DNA of 64,000 nucleotides from Flavivirga rizhaonensis (lineage in GTDB: Bacteria; Bacteroidota; Bacteroidia; Flavobacteriales; Flavobacteriaceae), in contig NZ_SRSO01000002.1 in NCBI RefSeq assembly GCF_004791695.1, forward strand, positions 62,001-126,000, written 5' to 3'. Under the pieces are notes generated by a model. It made no database searches and was not told the origin of the DNA. It saw only the letters and a program-made list of their open reading frames with translations. The position numbers and the translations under genes are program-made. Below are positions 24,943 through 34,367 of this stretch, piece by piece; the stretch's first letter is position 1, and each line of letters opens with the position of its first letter.

Positions 24943-25947
24943 ATGTATAATTCGAAAATAATAGGTTTAGGAAAATACCTTCCAGATAATGTTGTGACGA
25001 ATGATGACTTGTCTAAATTGATGGATACTAATGATGAATGGATTCAAGAGCGCACGGGAATAAAAGAGCGTAGATGGATTAAGGAAGGCACTGATGATAC
25101 TTCTGCAATAATGGGAGCCAAGGCAGCAAGAATAGCCATTGATCGTTCTGGATTAACAAAGGATGATATTGATTTTATTGTATTTGCTACTTTAAGCCCC
25201 GATTACTATTTTCCAGGTTGTGGTGTGCAAATACAAGACATGTTGGAGATGCCCACCATTGGAGCTTTAGATGTTAGAAATCAATGTTCTGGATTTGTAT
25301 ACGCTATATCTGTAGCCGATCAATTTATTAAAACAGGTATGTATAAAAACATTCTTGTTATTGGGGCTGAATACCATAGTAACGGATTAGATAAAACAAC
25401 GAGAGGGCGCGGAGTGTCGGTTATTTTTGGTGATGGGGCAGGGGCTTGTGTGTTATCGAGAGAAGAAGATAATACTAAAGGTATTTTGTCTACGCATTTG
25501 CATAGCGAGGGGAAATATGCCGATAAATTAACGGTAACATCTCCAAGCATTGCACATTGGGTGCCTGAAATTTTAGCATCTGAAGAAGAAGACACATCAT
25601 ATTTTCCTTATATGGATGGCACTTTTGTTTTTAAACATGCTGTAGTACGATTTAGTGAAGTGATTATGGAAGGTTTATTGAAGAATGGTTTACAAAAAGA
25701 AGACATAGATATGTTGATTCCGCATCAAGCCAATTTACGAATAGCTCAATTTATTCAGAAGAAGTTTGCTTTAAGAGATGATCAAGTATTCAATAATATA
25801 ATGACATATGGCAATACCACTGCTGCATCTGTTATTATTGCCTTAACAGAAGCTTGGGAAGAGGGTAAAATAAAAGAAGGTGATCATGTTGTATTAGCTG
25901 CTTTTGGAAGTGGATTTACTTGGGGTAGCGCTATTATTAAATGGTAG
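24943..25947 (+). CDS. beta-ketoacyl-ACP synthase III-like enzyme
   Basis: A 334-residue thiolase-fold enzyme with the complete KAS III triad: Cys 115 (VRNQCSGFVY), His 261 (IPHQANLRIA) and Asn 291 (TYGNTTAAS). It condenses an acyl-CoA primer with malonyl-ACP to start fatty-acid synthesis or to make a specialised acyl product. The C-terminal GSGFTWGSAIIKW is canonical. It stands alone, outside any fab operon, so it may be a second, specialised FabH paralogue; that is inference. The ATG at 24943 fits the family's usual start. Confidence 0.9.
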   Translation: MYNSKIIGLGKYLPDNVVTNDDLSKLMDTNDEWIQERTGIKERRWIKEGTDDTSAIMGAKAARIAIDRSGLTKDDIDFIVFATLSPDYYFPGCGVQIQDMLEMPTIGALDVRNQCSGFVYAISVADQFIKTGMYKNILVIGAEYHSNGLDKTTRGRGVSVIFGDGAGACVLSREEDNTKGILSTHLHSEGKYADKLTVTSPSIAHWVPEILASEEEDTSYFPYMDGTFVFKHAVVRFSEVIMEGLLKNGLQKEDIDMLIPHQANLRIAQFIQKKFALRDDQVFNNIMTYGNTTAASVIIALTEAWEEGKIKEGDHVVLAAFGSGFTWGSAIIKW

Positions 25948-25975
25948 ATGAATAGGCTGTAATGTTATCAAGGAC

Positions 25976-25992
25976 AACGACTAAAAGTCGTT
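25976..25992 (+). terminator. possible terminator after the KAS III gene
   Basis: A 7-bp hairpin AACGACT/AGTCGTT with an AAA loop, followed at a short distance by a T-rich run (TATATTTTTATTTT). Weak because the T tract is not adjacent. Confidence 0.4.
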
Positions 25993-26178
25993 AAGTATAT
26001 TTTTATTTTAGCAGCCAATAACTATACTTTTTAAGGGTTTTCGGGGACATAACTACTAACTTCTAAATTTTTTTTCCTTCCTTCGTTAGATAACATTTGC
26101 TAGTTATTAATAGTTAATTAAATATCATTTTCCAGTTTTAATCTAGTTGCAATAGTATCTAAACTATTTGCATTTTCT

Positions 26179-26186
26179 TACTTTTG
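26179..26186 (+). promoter_or_regulatory. -7 element of the GH117 gene
   Basis: TACTTTTG is a full match to TAnnTTTG, 34 nt before ATG 26221. No TTG lies at the expected -33 spacing and no TGAT-N4-ATCA box is present. Confidence 0.5.
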
Positions 26187-26220
26187 AGCATTATAATTTT
26201 TTATCATTAAAAGAAAATCA

Positions 26221-27453
26221 ATGAAATCAATACTACAACTATTTGTTATACTATTATTTATTTCTTCATGCCAAAGTAATCAAGAAAATCAACCTAAAAA
26301 TGATTTTTCCACGGACTCTGCAGAAAAATATTCGGAAGCCGATTACGATTTTTTAGCAATTACAAATCCTGAAAAACTAAGCGAAGCCTCTAAAAGAGCA
26401 CTTGAAAGGGGGTATCATAAAAATGCTGAATGGTTTGGGACTTTTGAAAAATATGATTTAAAAGGAAACATTGGTTACGAAAAAGGCGTAACTAGACGAG
26501 ACCCTACAATGGTTATTAGAGTTGATAGTATTTATTATACGTATTACACTAAGGCAACAGGGAAGACTTACGGGTTTGGTACAGGAGATCCAGAAAAAAA
26601 AGTTTTTCCTTGGGATAAATCTGAAATATGGTATGCGACCTCTAAAGATGGTTGGGAGTGGATAGAACAGGGTGTAGCTATTACTTATGGACCTAAAGGA
26701 ACTTATGACGATCGTTCCGTTTTTACACCAGAAGTACTTGCTCATAATGGTAAATACTATTTGGTATATCAATGTATAAAGTATCCTTATTTAAACCGTT
26801 CAAAAAACACGGTTGGAATGTCTGTTGCTGACAATCCAAGGGGCCCATGGAAAAGATTAGAAGCTCCTATTCTTGAACCTTCTAATGATGGTATATGGCT
26901 GGGAGATGAAGATAATAGATTTAAAACAAAAAAGCAAGGTAGTTTCGATAGTCAAAAAGTGCATGACCCTACCCTTTTATTTTATAAAAATAAATTTTAT
27001 TTATATTATAAAGGAGAACGCATGGGAGAACGCTTAACAGCAGGAGGTAGAGAAATAAGATGGGGCGTTGCTATTTCAGAGCATCCTGAAGGACCTTATA
27101 TAAAATCTGAATACAACCCAATAACTCAAAGTGGACATGAGATTTGTATTTGGCCATATAAAGGAGGCATGGCCATTGTACATTCTGATGATGGTCCCGA
27201 GCAAAGAACCTTACAATACGCTCCAGATGGTATCAATTTTAAAATTAAGGCGTACATTAAAGAAGCTCCTTCCGCAATGGGTTTGGTAACAACTCTTGAC
27301 AATGAAAAAAGCCCAACTGAAGCACTAAAATGGGGCTTATGTCTTTCTACTAAATTTTACGAAGGAAGGCCTTGGCAAGAAGGAGATGATTACATCCAAA
27401 GGTTTAGCTATATTACAAAACACAATACGGCTGGTGAGTTTGTTGAAAAATAA
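26221..27453 (+). CDS. GH117-type glycoside hydrolase lipoprotein
   Basis: A 410-residue predicted lipoprotein (signal MKSILQLFVILLFISSC, Cys 17) with a five-bladed propeller. It matches GH117, alpha-1,3-(3,6-anhydro)-L-galactosidases: RRDPTMVI with Asp 94, YDDRSVFTPEVLAHNGKYYL, KVHDPTLLFY with Asp 249, and SGHEICIWPY with His 306-Glu 307, which correspond to the known catalytic Asp/Asp and His acid region. The family acts on neoagaro-oligosaccharide ends, but some members prefer other substrates. It is transcribed towards the TPR-LuxR regulator and has its own -7 box. Confidence 0.85.
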   Translation: MKSILQLFVILLFISSCQSNQENQPKNDFSTDSAEKYSEADYDFLAITNPEKLSEASKRALERGYHKNAEWFGTFEKYDLKGNIGYEKGVTRRDPTMVIRVDSIYYTYYTKATGKTYGFGTGDPEKKVFPWDKSEIWYATSKDGWEWIEQGVAITYGPKGTYDDRSVFTPEVLAHNGKYYLVYQCIKYPYLNRSKNTVGMSVADNPRGPWKRLEAPILEPSNDGIWLGDEDNRFKTKKQGSFDSQKVHDPTLLFYKNKFYLYYKGERMGERLTAGGREIRWGVAISEHPEGPYIKSEYNPITQSGHEICIWPYKGGMAIVHSDDGPEQRTLQYAPDGINFKIKAYIKEAPSAMGLVTTLDNEKSPTEALKWGLCLSTKFYEGRPWQEGDDYIQRFSYITKHNTAGEFVEK

Positions 27454-27630
27454 TAGAAGTGGATTATATTTTGAACCAAATATAATTCTTTATTGGCAAT
27501 ACAAATAGACGTAACACTGACCACCTGATAATCATTTTCTGATGAGAATATTATAAATGGAAATAATACAAAAGTGTTATTTAATGGAAAAGATAAGTAC
27601 GGAACTGGCTTGTGATTCTCTCTTTCTATT

Positions 27631-29274
27631 TTACAATGAACCAATATAATCCTCAAGATTTACTTTTCTTGATAAATTCATTTTTTTTCGCAATATATAT
27701 CTATTTGAGTGAACAGATTCGACAGTGATTCCTAGAAGTTTTGATATATCTTTACTGGAAAAATTTAATTTTATTAATGCACATAGTTTTAATTCATTTT
27801 GACTTAAATTGGAATATTTATCTGTTAATTGTTTATAAAAACTTTCATTAATAGAAGTAAATCTAAGTTTGAAGTCTTCCCAATTATTATTATTATTAAT
27901 AGACATTGATCGAAGAGTCTTTTTTATTTCTAAAACTTGAGCATTACCACTAATATTTTTCATTTTCATTTTTAAATCTTTTAAAAAGATATCTTTTTCA
28001 ATCAATTGCAATGCAGATGTGGCTAATTCTTTATTTTTTACATCTAAGAGCTCTTTAGCCATTTTTATTTCTAATTCTTTATTTCGCTTTATAAGCTCTT
28101 TTTCAGCTAGATGTCTAGTACGAAGTTGTTTAAAGTAAATTATGCCAATAACTATTAGAAAAAGAATTGTTATTGATAAGATAACACGTTGTAATAATAA
28201 AATTTTGTCTTCCTGTTCTAATTGTTCTAAACGTTGTTTTTGAATCAAATTTTTGTGCTGTTCTTTTTGTAATAAAAACTCATCCTTTATCTCTAGTAAA
28301 GGCCTATTGTTTTCACTTCTACTATCAAAATATTTGATATCTAGGTTATTTGCAGTTTCTTGATATTGAAAAGCTTTTGCATAATGACCTAGTTTTAAGT
28401 GGATTTTTGATAATTTGTAGTAAAGAATAGGTTCAAAATCTATATGGCTAAAATAGGTTTTTGAAATTTTTAAAGCTTTCAAATAGTAATTTAGACTTTC
28501 ATCAATATTACCTTGTTTGTGATAAATATCTCCCCAATAGTCATAAACAGGCACCAAAAATGATGGAGACTCTTGGAGGTATTTTGGCTCAATCTCTTTC
28601 AATAATTCTAAAGCTTCTTTATTTTGATTGTTTTCTCCTAAAACATATGCCTTTACAAAGGAAAGAGCTATTTCATCTATTTGATTTGGTATTTTTGCAT
28701 AATGGGAATAACAACTGTCTAGATATTTTTCAACTATTTTTGGTCTATTAAATTCTCTGTAAGTACAACATAAGGCATAATAATTATGGACAAGGTTTGC
28801 CTTGTCCATAATTCTTTCTTTTACTAATTTTTTATTTATTTCTAAAGAATTTTTAAGATGCTTTATTGCTTCACTTTTTCTTCTGTAAAAGCCATATAAA
28901 CGTCCAATTTTTAAATAGATAACAGCATCAACAGCGTCATCATTAATATCATCTGCTAAAAATAGAGACTGCCATAAAATTTCATATGATTTAGCATATT
29001 TTGCCTGATGACTATAAATATCAGCTATGTCCAACAATACTTTTATTGCTTGAGTAGTATCTTTTATTTTAATAAATTCGCCATGGACTTCTTCCAATAA
29101 AACTATTGAGCTATCTGGATTTTGATATCTAATTTTCTTTGCAATATCAAAACGTTTCATAAGAGATAATCTTATGGAGTCCTGCTTGATTTCTGAAGCA
29201 AATAAGGCAAAAGAATAAAACAATAAAATGATACTCAAATTCAATTTATAAGCATGAAGTTTATTACTAATCAT
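27631..29274 (-). CDS. TPR-containing LuxR-type transcriptional regulator
   Basis: A 547-residue membrane-spanning regulator. An N-terminal signal or anchor (LSIILLFYSFALFAS) is followed by about six TPR-like helical repeats (residues 40-330), a transmembrane segment (VILSITILFLIVIGIIYF, about 365-385), a Lys/Glu-rich coiled coil, and a C-terminal helix-turn-helix with LSQNELKLCALIKLNFSSKDIS and LGITVESVHSNRYILRKKM. Such proteins couple an extracytoplasmic TPR sensor to DNA binding and often control nearby polysaccharide loci in Bacteroidota. Candidate target: the adjacent susC-susD pair. Confidence 0.85.
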   Translation of the reverse strand: MISNKLHAYKLNLSIILLFYSFALFASEIKQDSIRLSLMKRFDIAKKIRYQNPDSSIVLLEEVHGEFIKIKDTTQAIKVLLDIADIYSHQAKYAKSYEILWQSLFLADDINDDAVDAVIYLKIGRLYGFYRRKSEAIKHLKNSLEINKKLVKERIMDKANLVHNYYALCCTYREFNRPKIVEKYLDSCYSHYAKIPNQIDEIALSFVKAYVLGENNQNKEALELLKEIEPKYLQESPSFLVPVYDYWGDIYHKQGNIDESLNYYLKALKISKTYFSHIDFEPILYYKLSKIHLKLGHYAKAFQYQETANNLDIKYFDSRSENNRPLLEIKDEFLLQKEQHKNLIQKQRLEQLEQEDKILLLQRVILSITILFLIVIGIIYFKQLRTRHLAEKELIKRNKELEIKMAKELLDVKNKELATSALQLIEKDIFLKDLKMKMKNISGNAQVLEIKKTLRSMSINNNNNWEDFKLRFTSINESFYKQLTDKYSNLSQNELKLCALIKLNFSSKDISKLLGITVESVHSNRYILRKKMNLSRKVNLEDYIGSL

Positions 29275-29457
29275 AATTAAATATGCATTTTTTAACTTAA
29301 AACAGTATATATAAAAAACACCTTAAATAGAATATTAAGAAAGCACCAAGCCACTATATGCAATGGGACTTGAATGATATAAGTAGATTTTTATGAAGAT
29401 AAATAAAAATTATTTAAACTGAGTTGAATTTTAATAAAAAAGTATACACCTTTTGAT

Positions 29458-29495
29458 AAAAAAACGACAATAGTTTTAAGTATTGTCGTTTTTAA
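29458..29495 (-). terminator. terminator of the susC-susD operon
   Basis: A perfect 12-bp stem AAAACGACAATA (29461-29472) with TATTGTCGTTTT (29481-29492) and an 8-nt loop, with flanking A and T tracts that permit termination in both directions. It lies just below the SusD stop. Confidence 0.9.
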
Positions 29496-29520
29496 AACTA
29501 AAACAAAAGATTAAACTAAT

Positions 29521-31026
29521 TTAATTATCTAAATTTGGATTAAGTATAATTTCTCTTGTTGGAATAGGCGCGAAGTAATTATCTGTTCCCAATGAGCCTA
29601 TTATTTCATTTTGAACTTGAACTAATTCTCCTGCGGCATTTCTTGAAACTCTTGGGACTCTGTCTGACAATGCTTCTTCTACTCGTTCCATCCGCACCAA
29701 ATCATTCCACCTAATAAACTCTCCTGCAAACTCCCATTTTCTTTCGGCAAAGGCAAGTTCAGCAATATCACCAGAAGTGACATCAACAATCGCGTTAGGT
29801 TCATCAAAAGGTAACCCCTCAGCTCTTCTTCTTATTTTATTTAAACTTTCCCATGCTTCCGTTGTTACATTTCCAGATCTTCCAGAGGCTTCTGCATAGA
29901 TTAGTAATACCTCTGCATACCTCATATAGAAATCATTTCTATTGGTATCAAAATCATCTAAGGATATTTCATCACCTGGTCCAACGATTTTCTTAAAGAC
30001 TGGAGTCACTTGATCCGAGAAATTTTCCCAATCATAGTCAGTTCTATAAGTAGCTTCTTTTCTTGGACCTTCTGGAAAGTCTTCAAAAAATTTAATTTCG
30101 GCAAATGTTTCTTGCCAGCCCAATAAATCACCAGGGTGTCCTAGTTTTCCATATTTTCTGTTTGGCGTACCACATGTAACACAATATGATATGCTCCAAA
30201 CGGACTCTTTATTAAATCTATTGTTTAAAGACCATAAATCTTCCAAATCATCTAGCAAGCCAAATCCATGAGATCCAGCATTATCGATTACTTGTTTGGC
30301 ACTTGACGCGGCCAAATTATATCTTGTGTTATCCTTTAGAGGAAATCCTGCCCAATCCATATATAGCCTTGCTAAAATAGCTCTGGCGCTTCCACTATTT
30401 GGTCTAGGAGCTCCGGCATTAACATCTGGATATATACTCGGAAGTAATTTTTCAGCTAAAAGCAAATCGGATTCTATCTGTTCATATACTTCTAATTGAC
30501 TTGATAGGGCAATCTCGAAATCTGGTTCAGAAGTTAAGGGCAATGGTATTCTTCCATGAGTTCTAGCTAAATGGAAAAATAAAGTGCCTCTTAAAAAATA
30601 AACCTCACCAAGCAATCTGTCTTTTACAGAAGCATCAGATAAAACCAAGTCTTCTGCACTCTCAAGAACTAAGTTTGCTGTTCTAATCATGGCATATACA
30701 TCTTTCCAAACACCAACTGTTTTTGAATTCGCACCATTAACACTTCTTATGTCAAATGCTCTAAAGTCTATTTTGTTACTCACTTTATGAGTTGTAATAT
30801 CGTCACCTCCAAAGCCCGTAACATAAAATGATGTCCACTGAGAAGCATCCCTTAGTTTTCCATAGATTCCTGTGACTCCTAATTCCAATTCTTCTTGAGA
30901 TGAGTATGCTCCTGGAGCTAAGTTTGAAATAGATGGATCCTCATCTAAGTCAGCACAACTAATTAGAGCAAACGTCATACAAATACATGCTATAATGTTA
31001 TTTTTAAATATTTTAATTTTATTCAT
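29521..31026 (-). CDS. SusD/RagB-family glycan-binding lipoprotein
   Basis: A 501-residue outer-membrane lipoprotein: signal with lipobox LISC (Cys 24) then the typical ADLDEDP. The SusD TPR scaffold is visible in LGEVYFLRGTLFFHLARTHGRIPL, GSARAILARLYMDWAG and FYMRYAEVLLIYAEA, and the C-terminal FAERKWEFAGEFIRWNDLVRM is highly characteristic. It captures oligosaccharides at the surface and closes as a lid on its SusC partner, encoded 25 nt upstream in the same operon. Confidence 0.95.
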   Translation of the reverse strand: MNKIKIFKNNIIACICMTFALISCADLDEDPSISNLAPGAYSSQEELELGVTGIYGKLRDASQWTSFYVTGFGGDDITTHKVSNKIDFRAFDIRSVNGANSKTVGVWKDVYAMIRTANLVLESAEDLVLSDASVKDRLLGEVYFLRGTLFFHLARTHGRIPLPLTSEPDFEIALSSQLEVYEQIESDLLLAEKLLPSIYPDVNAGAPRPNSGSARAILARLYMDWAGFPLKDNTRYNLAASSAKQVIDNAGSHGFGLLDDLEDLWSLNNRFNKESVWSISYCVTCGTPNRKYGKLGHPGDLLGWQETFAEIKFFEDFPEGPRKEATYRTDYDWENFSDQVTPVFKKIVGPGDEISLDDFDTNRNDFYMRYAEVLLIYAEASGRSGNVTTEAWESLNKIRRRAEGLPFDEPNAIVDVTSGDIAELAFAERKWEFAGEFIRWNDLVRMERVEEALSDRVPRVSRNAAGELVQVQNEIIGSLGTDNYFAPIPTREIILNPNLDN

Positions 31027-31051
31027 AATTTTATCTTTTTTAATTGTATGT

Positions 31052-34000
31052 TTAAAAGTCTATTTTAACACCTAATGTTACAGTTCTAGGATTCGGATAA
31101 CTTCCAGTATCAATTCCAGCAGCTACGTCTACATTTGCACCATCATCTGATGGGTTTCCACTATTATCAAATGAATTTCCGGTACTATCAGATGGTCTGG
31201 ATGTGTGCTCAGGATCATATCCAGAATAATCGGTTATTAAAAATAGATTTTGCCCACCTGCATAAACTTTCAAAGAATTTAAGCCTAAAATATCCTTAAA
31301 GTTATACCCTATGGTTAAGTTACTTAAACGAATAAAACTTCCATCCTCAACATATCTACTTGAACCATATTCATTTTGTCCACCAGCTGGAATTTCTGTT
31401 TCATTAGTTGGAGTCCATTGATTTAATTGTTCTACTGCCAAGAAGCTTCTATGGTTTCCAGTACCTCCAACAATAGCGCCCTTAACAGTGTTGTAAACAT
31501 CAAAACCATGTACGCCCTGCAAAAACACATTTAAATCCCAGTTCTTATAAGTTACAGTATTGTTAAATCCCCATAAAAATGTAGGCGTTCCATTACCAAT
31601 AGCAGATACTACATAATCACCATTAGAATCTCTTAAATACTTTGCATTCCCAGGAATTTGACCTAATACTGCTGCTTCTGCTGCTTCAGATGTTTTCCAT
31701 GTACCTAAAAAAGTATAACCCTGAAATTGACCTAAAGGTTTTCCTATTTCTACGACATTCCATATTCTGCTTTGTCCATCGGTACTATTAAAACCGCCTT
31801 CAATGCTTTGTTCTCCCCCTAAATCAAGAACTTTGTTTTTAACATGAGAAATACTTAAAGTAGAATTCCAATTAAAATTATCATTTTCTATGATTGATCC
31901 AGATAAAGCGATGTCTAAACCTTTATTTTCTACTTCACCTATATTTTTTAAAATAGTTCCTCCTCCATTTGTATCTGGTACTGGAACTTTTAAGAGTAAA
32001 TCAGTTGTGTTCTTGTTAAAATAATCTACACTTAGATTTGCTCTTCCACTAAAAAATGCAAGATCAACACCTATGTTTTTTTGGGTTGTTGTTTCCCATG
32101 TTAATTCAGGATTACCATATCCAATAGGTGAAGAACCTGGCGTGGGACTTGATCCATCAAATGAATATTGACTACCAGCACCATTTGTTGGAAAAGTTGT
32201 ATAAGGATTAACACTCTGATTTCCTACCTGACCCCAACCAACTCTTATTTTTAATTCATTAAAAGCCTTAACATTTTCTATTAGATCATTTAAACTATAT
32301 GCCAAAGCAACTGAAGGAAATGTTCCTGTTCTTTTTCCAGGTCTAAAGACCGAAGATTCATCAATACGAACGGTAGCAGTCAAAAATAATTTTTGGTCAA
32401 AAATATATTCTCCTCTACCCATGTAGGATTGTATGGCTCCTTCACTAAAAAAGTTAAGTATTGATGGTGTTCCTAAATTAGCTTGATAAAACCCATTTGA
32501 CAGTGTAAGATCTTTTGATCCAAAAGAATTATATCTGTTTTTAGTCCCAGAGAATTCATAAACTCCAGTTAATTTTATGTTATGTTTATTGAATATTTTG
32601 TTCCATGTTAAAATATTGCTTATTTGATGCGTTGTTACCTTATTTGCACTGAAGTTTGCATCTGAAAGAGGTGGTTCAGTAGTGTATTTTTCAGTTTGAC
32701 TGTTTATAATGCTTACACCAGCTACTAAAGTGTAACTTAAATTGTCAGTAAAATTATAATTCAAATTAAAATTTGTATCTAACCTATCGTTTATAAATAA
32801 TATCTTACTTCTATTTAAATTGGCAATGGGATTATAGTTTAGAGATGCTAAACCTTTATTTGAATAATTATTGTACTCACCGTTTTCATCAAATAAGGGA
32901 GTTGTTGGATCCCAAGTTAGTGCTTTAATTATTTCACTTCCCTGAAATCTACCAAAAATATCGATGTCATTTTTAGTTTCGGCTCTACTTGCAAATAAAT
33001 TAAGTCCAATTTTTAATTTATCATTAATTTTAGCATTTGTATTTGCTCTAATGGAGTATTTTTCATACCCTGTATTAATAACAATTCCTTCCTGATTTAC
33101 ATAATTACCAGAGAGAAAATATCTAATTTTTCCTTCGGACCCATTAGCCGACAATTGCAGATTATTTGTAATTCCGGTTTGAAATAATAGGTCTTGATAA
33201 TTAGTACCTCCTGTATTTTCAAATCCAGAAATTTCAGAATCTGTAAATATCTCATTGCCCCCACTACGAATTCTTCTCAGGTTTTCAATTTTTGCAAAAT
33301 CGGCAGCGTTTAAAGTAGGAATCAAATTAGGAACCGTTGAAATACCCGTAAAAAAGTCTAAGCTAATTTTAGATTCGCCAGAACCTTTCTTTGTGGTTAC
33401 TAAAATGACACCGTTGGAACCTCTAGAACCGTATATAGCAGTAGCAGATGCATCTTTTAATACATCCATTGACGCAATGTCATTGGGGTTTAAGGAACTA
33501 AGATCCCCTCCAATAATGCCGTCTACAACAACTAAAGGTGCATTATTTCCGGTAATTGAGTTAGAACCACGCACACGAACTTTAATCGCTGCACCTGGAG
33601 CTCCACTCGATTTAGCAACCGTAACGCCAGCTGCTCTACCCTGTAAGGCTTCTTCTACTCTGGATAAGGGTTGGTCTTCATAAGATTTAGCTGTTATTTG
33701 AGAAACAGCTCCCGTAACGTCACTCTTTTTTGCTGTACCGTAACCAATAACAACAATTTCATCAAGTTGAGCGGTGTCTTGTACTAGAGTTACTTTAATT
33801 GAAGTTTGATTTCCTACAGTTATCGATTGAGTTATATAACCCAAATAAGAAATGACCAACACATCTGTTGGAGAAGCAGAAATACTAAAGTTACCATCAA
33901 AATCTGTTACCGAACCTGTTGTGGTACCTTTTACTATTACATTAGCTCCTGGAATCCCAACATCATTTTCGTCAACTACTTCACCGCTAATATTTTGTTG

Positions 34001-34087
34001 AGCATGAACTTGAAATACTGTAAATGCTAAAAATAGTATTGAAAAAAAACATTTCTGCTTTAACTTAAAAAATAATTGTTTTACCAT
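31052..34087 (-). CDS. SusC/RagA-family TonB-dependent transporter
   Basis: A 1011-residue outer-membrane transporter. The signal peptide (FSILFLAFTVFQVHAQ) is followed by a carboxypeptidase-D-like regulatory domain (about 32-110, ISGEVVDENDVGIPGANVIV), the SusC plug with DEIVVIGYGTAKKSDVTGAV, RVRGSNSITGNNAPLVVVDG and ATAIYGSRGSNGVILVTTK, then a 22-stranded barrel ending TVTLGVKIDF. It imports oligosaccharides captured by SusD using TonB energy. It is the first gene of the operon; 280 nt separate it from a divergent FG-GAP lipoprotein gene. Confidence 0.96.
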   Translation of the reverse strand: MVKQLFFKLKQKCFFSILFLAFTVFQVHAQQNISGEVVDENDVGIPGANVIVKGTTTGSVTDFDGNFSISASPTDVLVISYLGYITQSITVGNQTSIKVTLVQDTAQLDEIVVIGYGTAKKSDVTGAVSQITAKSYEDQPLSRVEEALQGRAAGVTVAKSSGAPGAAIKVRVRGSNSITGNNAPLVVVDGIIGGDLSSLNPNDIASMDVLKDASATAIYGSRGSNGVILVTTKKGSGESKISLDFFTGISTVPNLIPTLNAADFAKIENLRRIRSGGNEIFTDSEISGFENTGGTNYQDLLFQTGITNNLQLSANGSEGKIRYFLSGNYVNQEGIVINTGYEKYSIRANTNAKINDKLKIGLNLFASRAETKNDIDIFGRFQGSEIIKALTWDPTTPLFDENGEYNNYSNKGLASLNYNPIANLNRSKILFINDRLDTNFNLNYNFTDNLSYTLVAGVSIINSQTEKYTTEPPLSDANFSANKVTTHQISNILTWNKIFNKHNIKLTGVYEFSGTKNRYNSFGSKDLTLSNGFYQANLGTPSILNFFSEGAIQSYMGRGEYIFDQKLFLTATVRIDESSVFRPGKRTGTFPSVALAYSLNDLIENVKAFNELKIRVGWGQVGNQSVNPYTTFPTNGAGSQYSFDGSSPTPGSSPIGYGNPELTWETTTQKNIGVDLAFFSGRANLSVDYFNKNTTDLLLKVPVPDTNGGGTILKNIGEVENKGLDIALSGSIIENDNFNWNSTLSISHVKNKVLDLGGEQSIEGGFNSTDGQSRIWNVVEIGKPLGQFQGYTFLGTWKTSEAAEAAVLGQIPGNAKYLRDSNGDYVVSAIGNGTPTFLWGFNNTVTYKNWDLNVFLQGVHGFDVYNTVKGAIVGGTGNHRSFLAVEQLNQWTPTNETEIPAGGQNEYGSSRYVEDGSFIRLSNLTIGYNFKDILGLNSLKVYAGGQNLFLITDYSGYDPEHTSRPSDSTGNSFDNSGNPSDDGANVDVAAGIDTGSYPNPRTVTLGVKIDF

Positions 34088-34367
34088 AATTGCCTTGATT
34101 TAGTTAGATATTAATAAAATTTTGTCGAATTTATTGTCAAATTCTCAATTCCAAAATTAATTAAATCCAACTCGCATTCATATATTTAAAAACTAGAATA
34201 AAACTAGAATTTTTGCGCAAAATGCCTAATTACACAAGAAAGTAGAGGTTGCGAAGTTATATTCAATTAAAAAAAGATAGTTTTACAAACTCAAAATGAA
34301 TACACAATAAAATATAGGATTTCAACTATATCTGGTTCAATATTAAATAAATAGAAACACTTAAAAT

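Noticed and set aside
33255..33683. 142-codon frame opposite susC
   Set aside because: It is antisense to the conserved SusC plug domain and follows its codon periodicity; a shadow frame.
34190..34220. Tandem AAACTAGAAT repeats in the susC upstream region
   Set aside because: Only two short copies in AT-rich DNA; no support for an operator.
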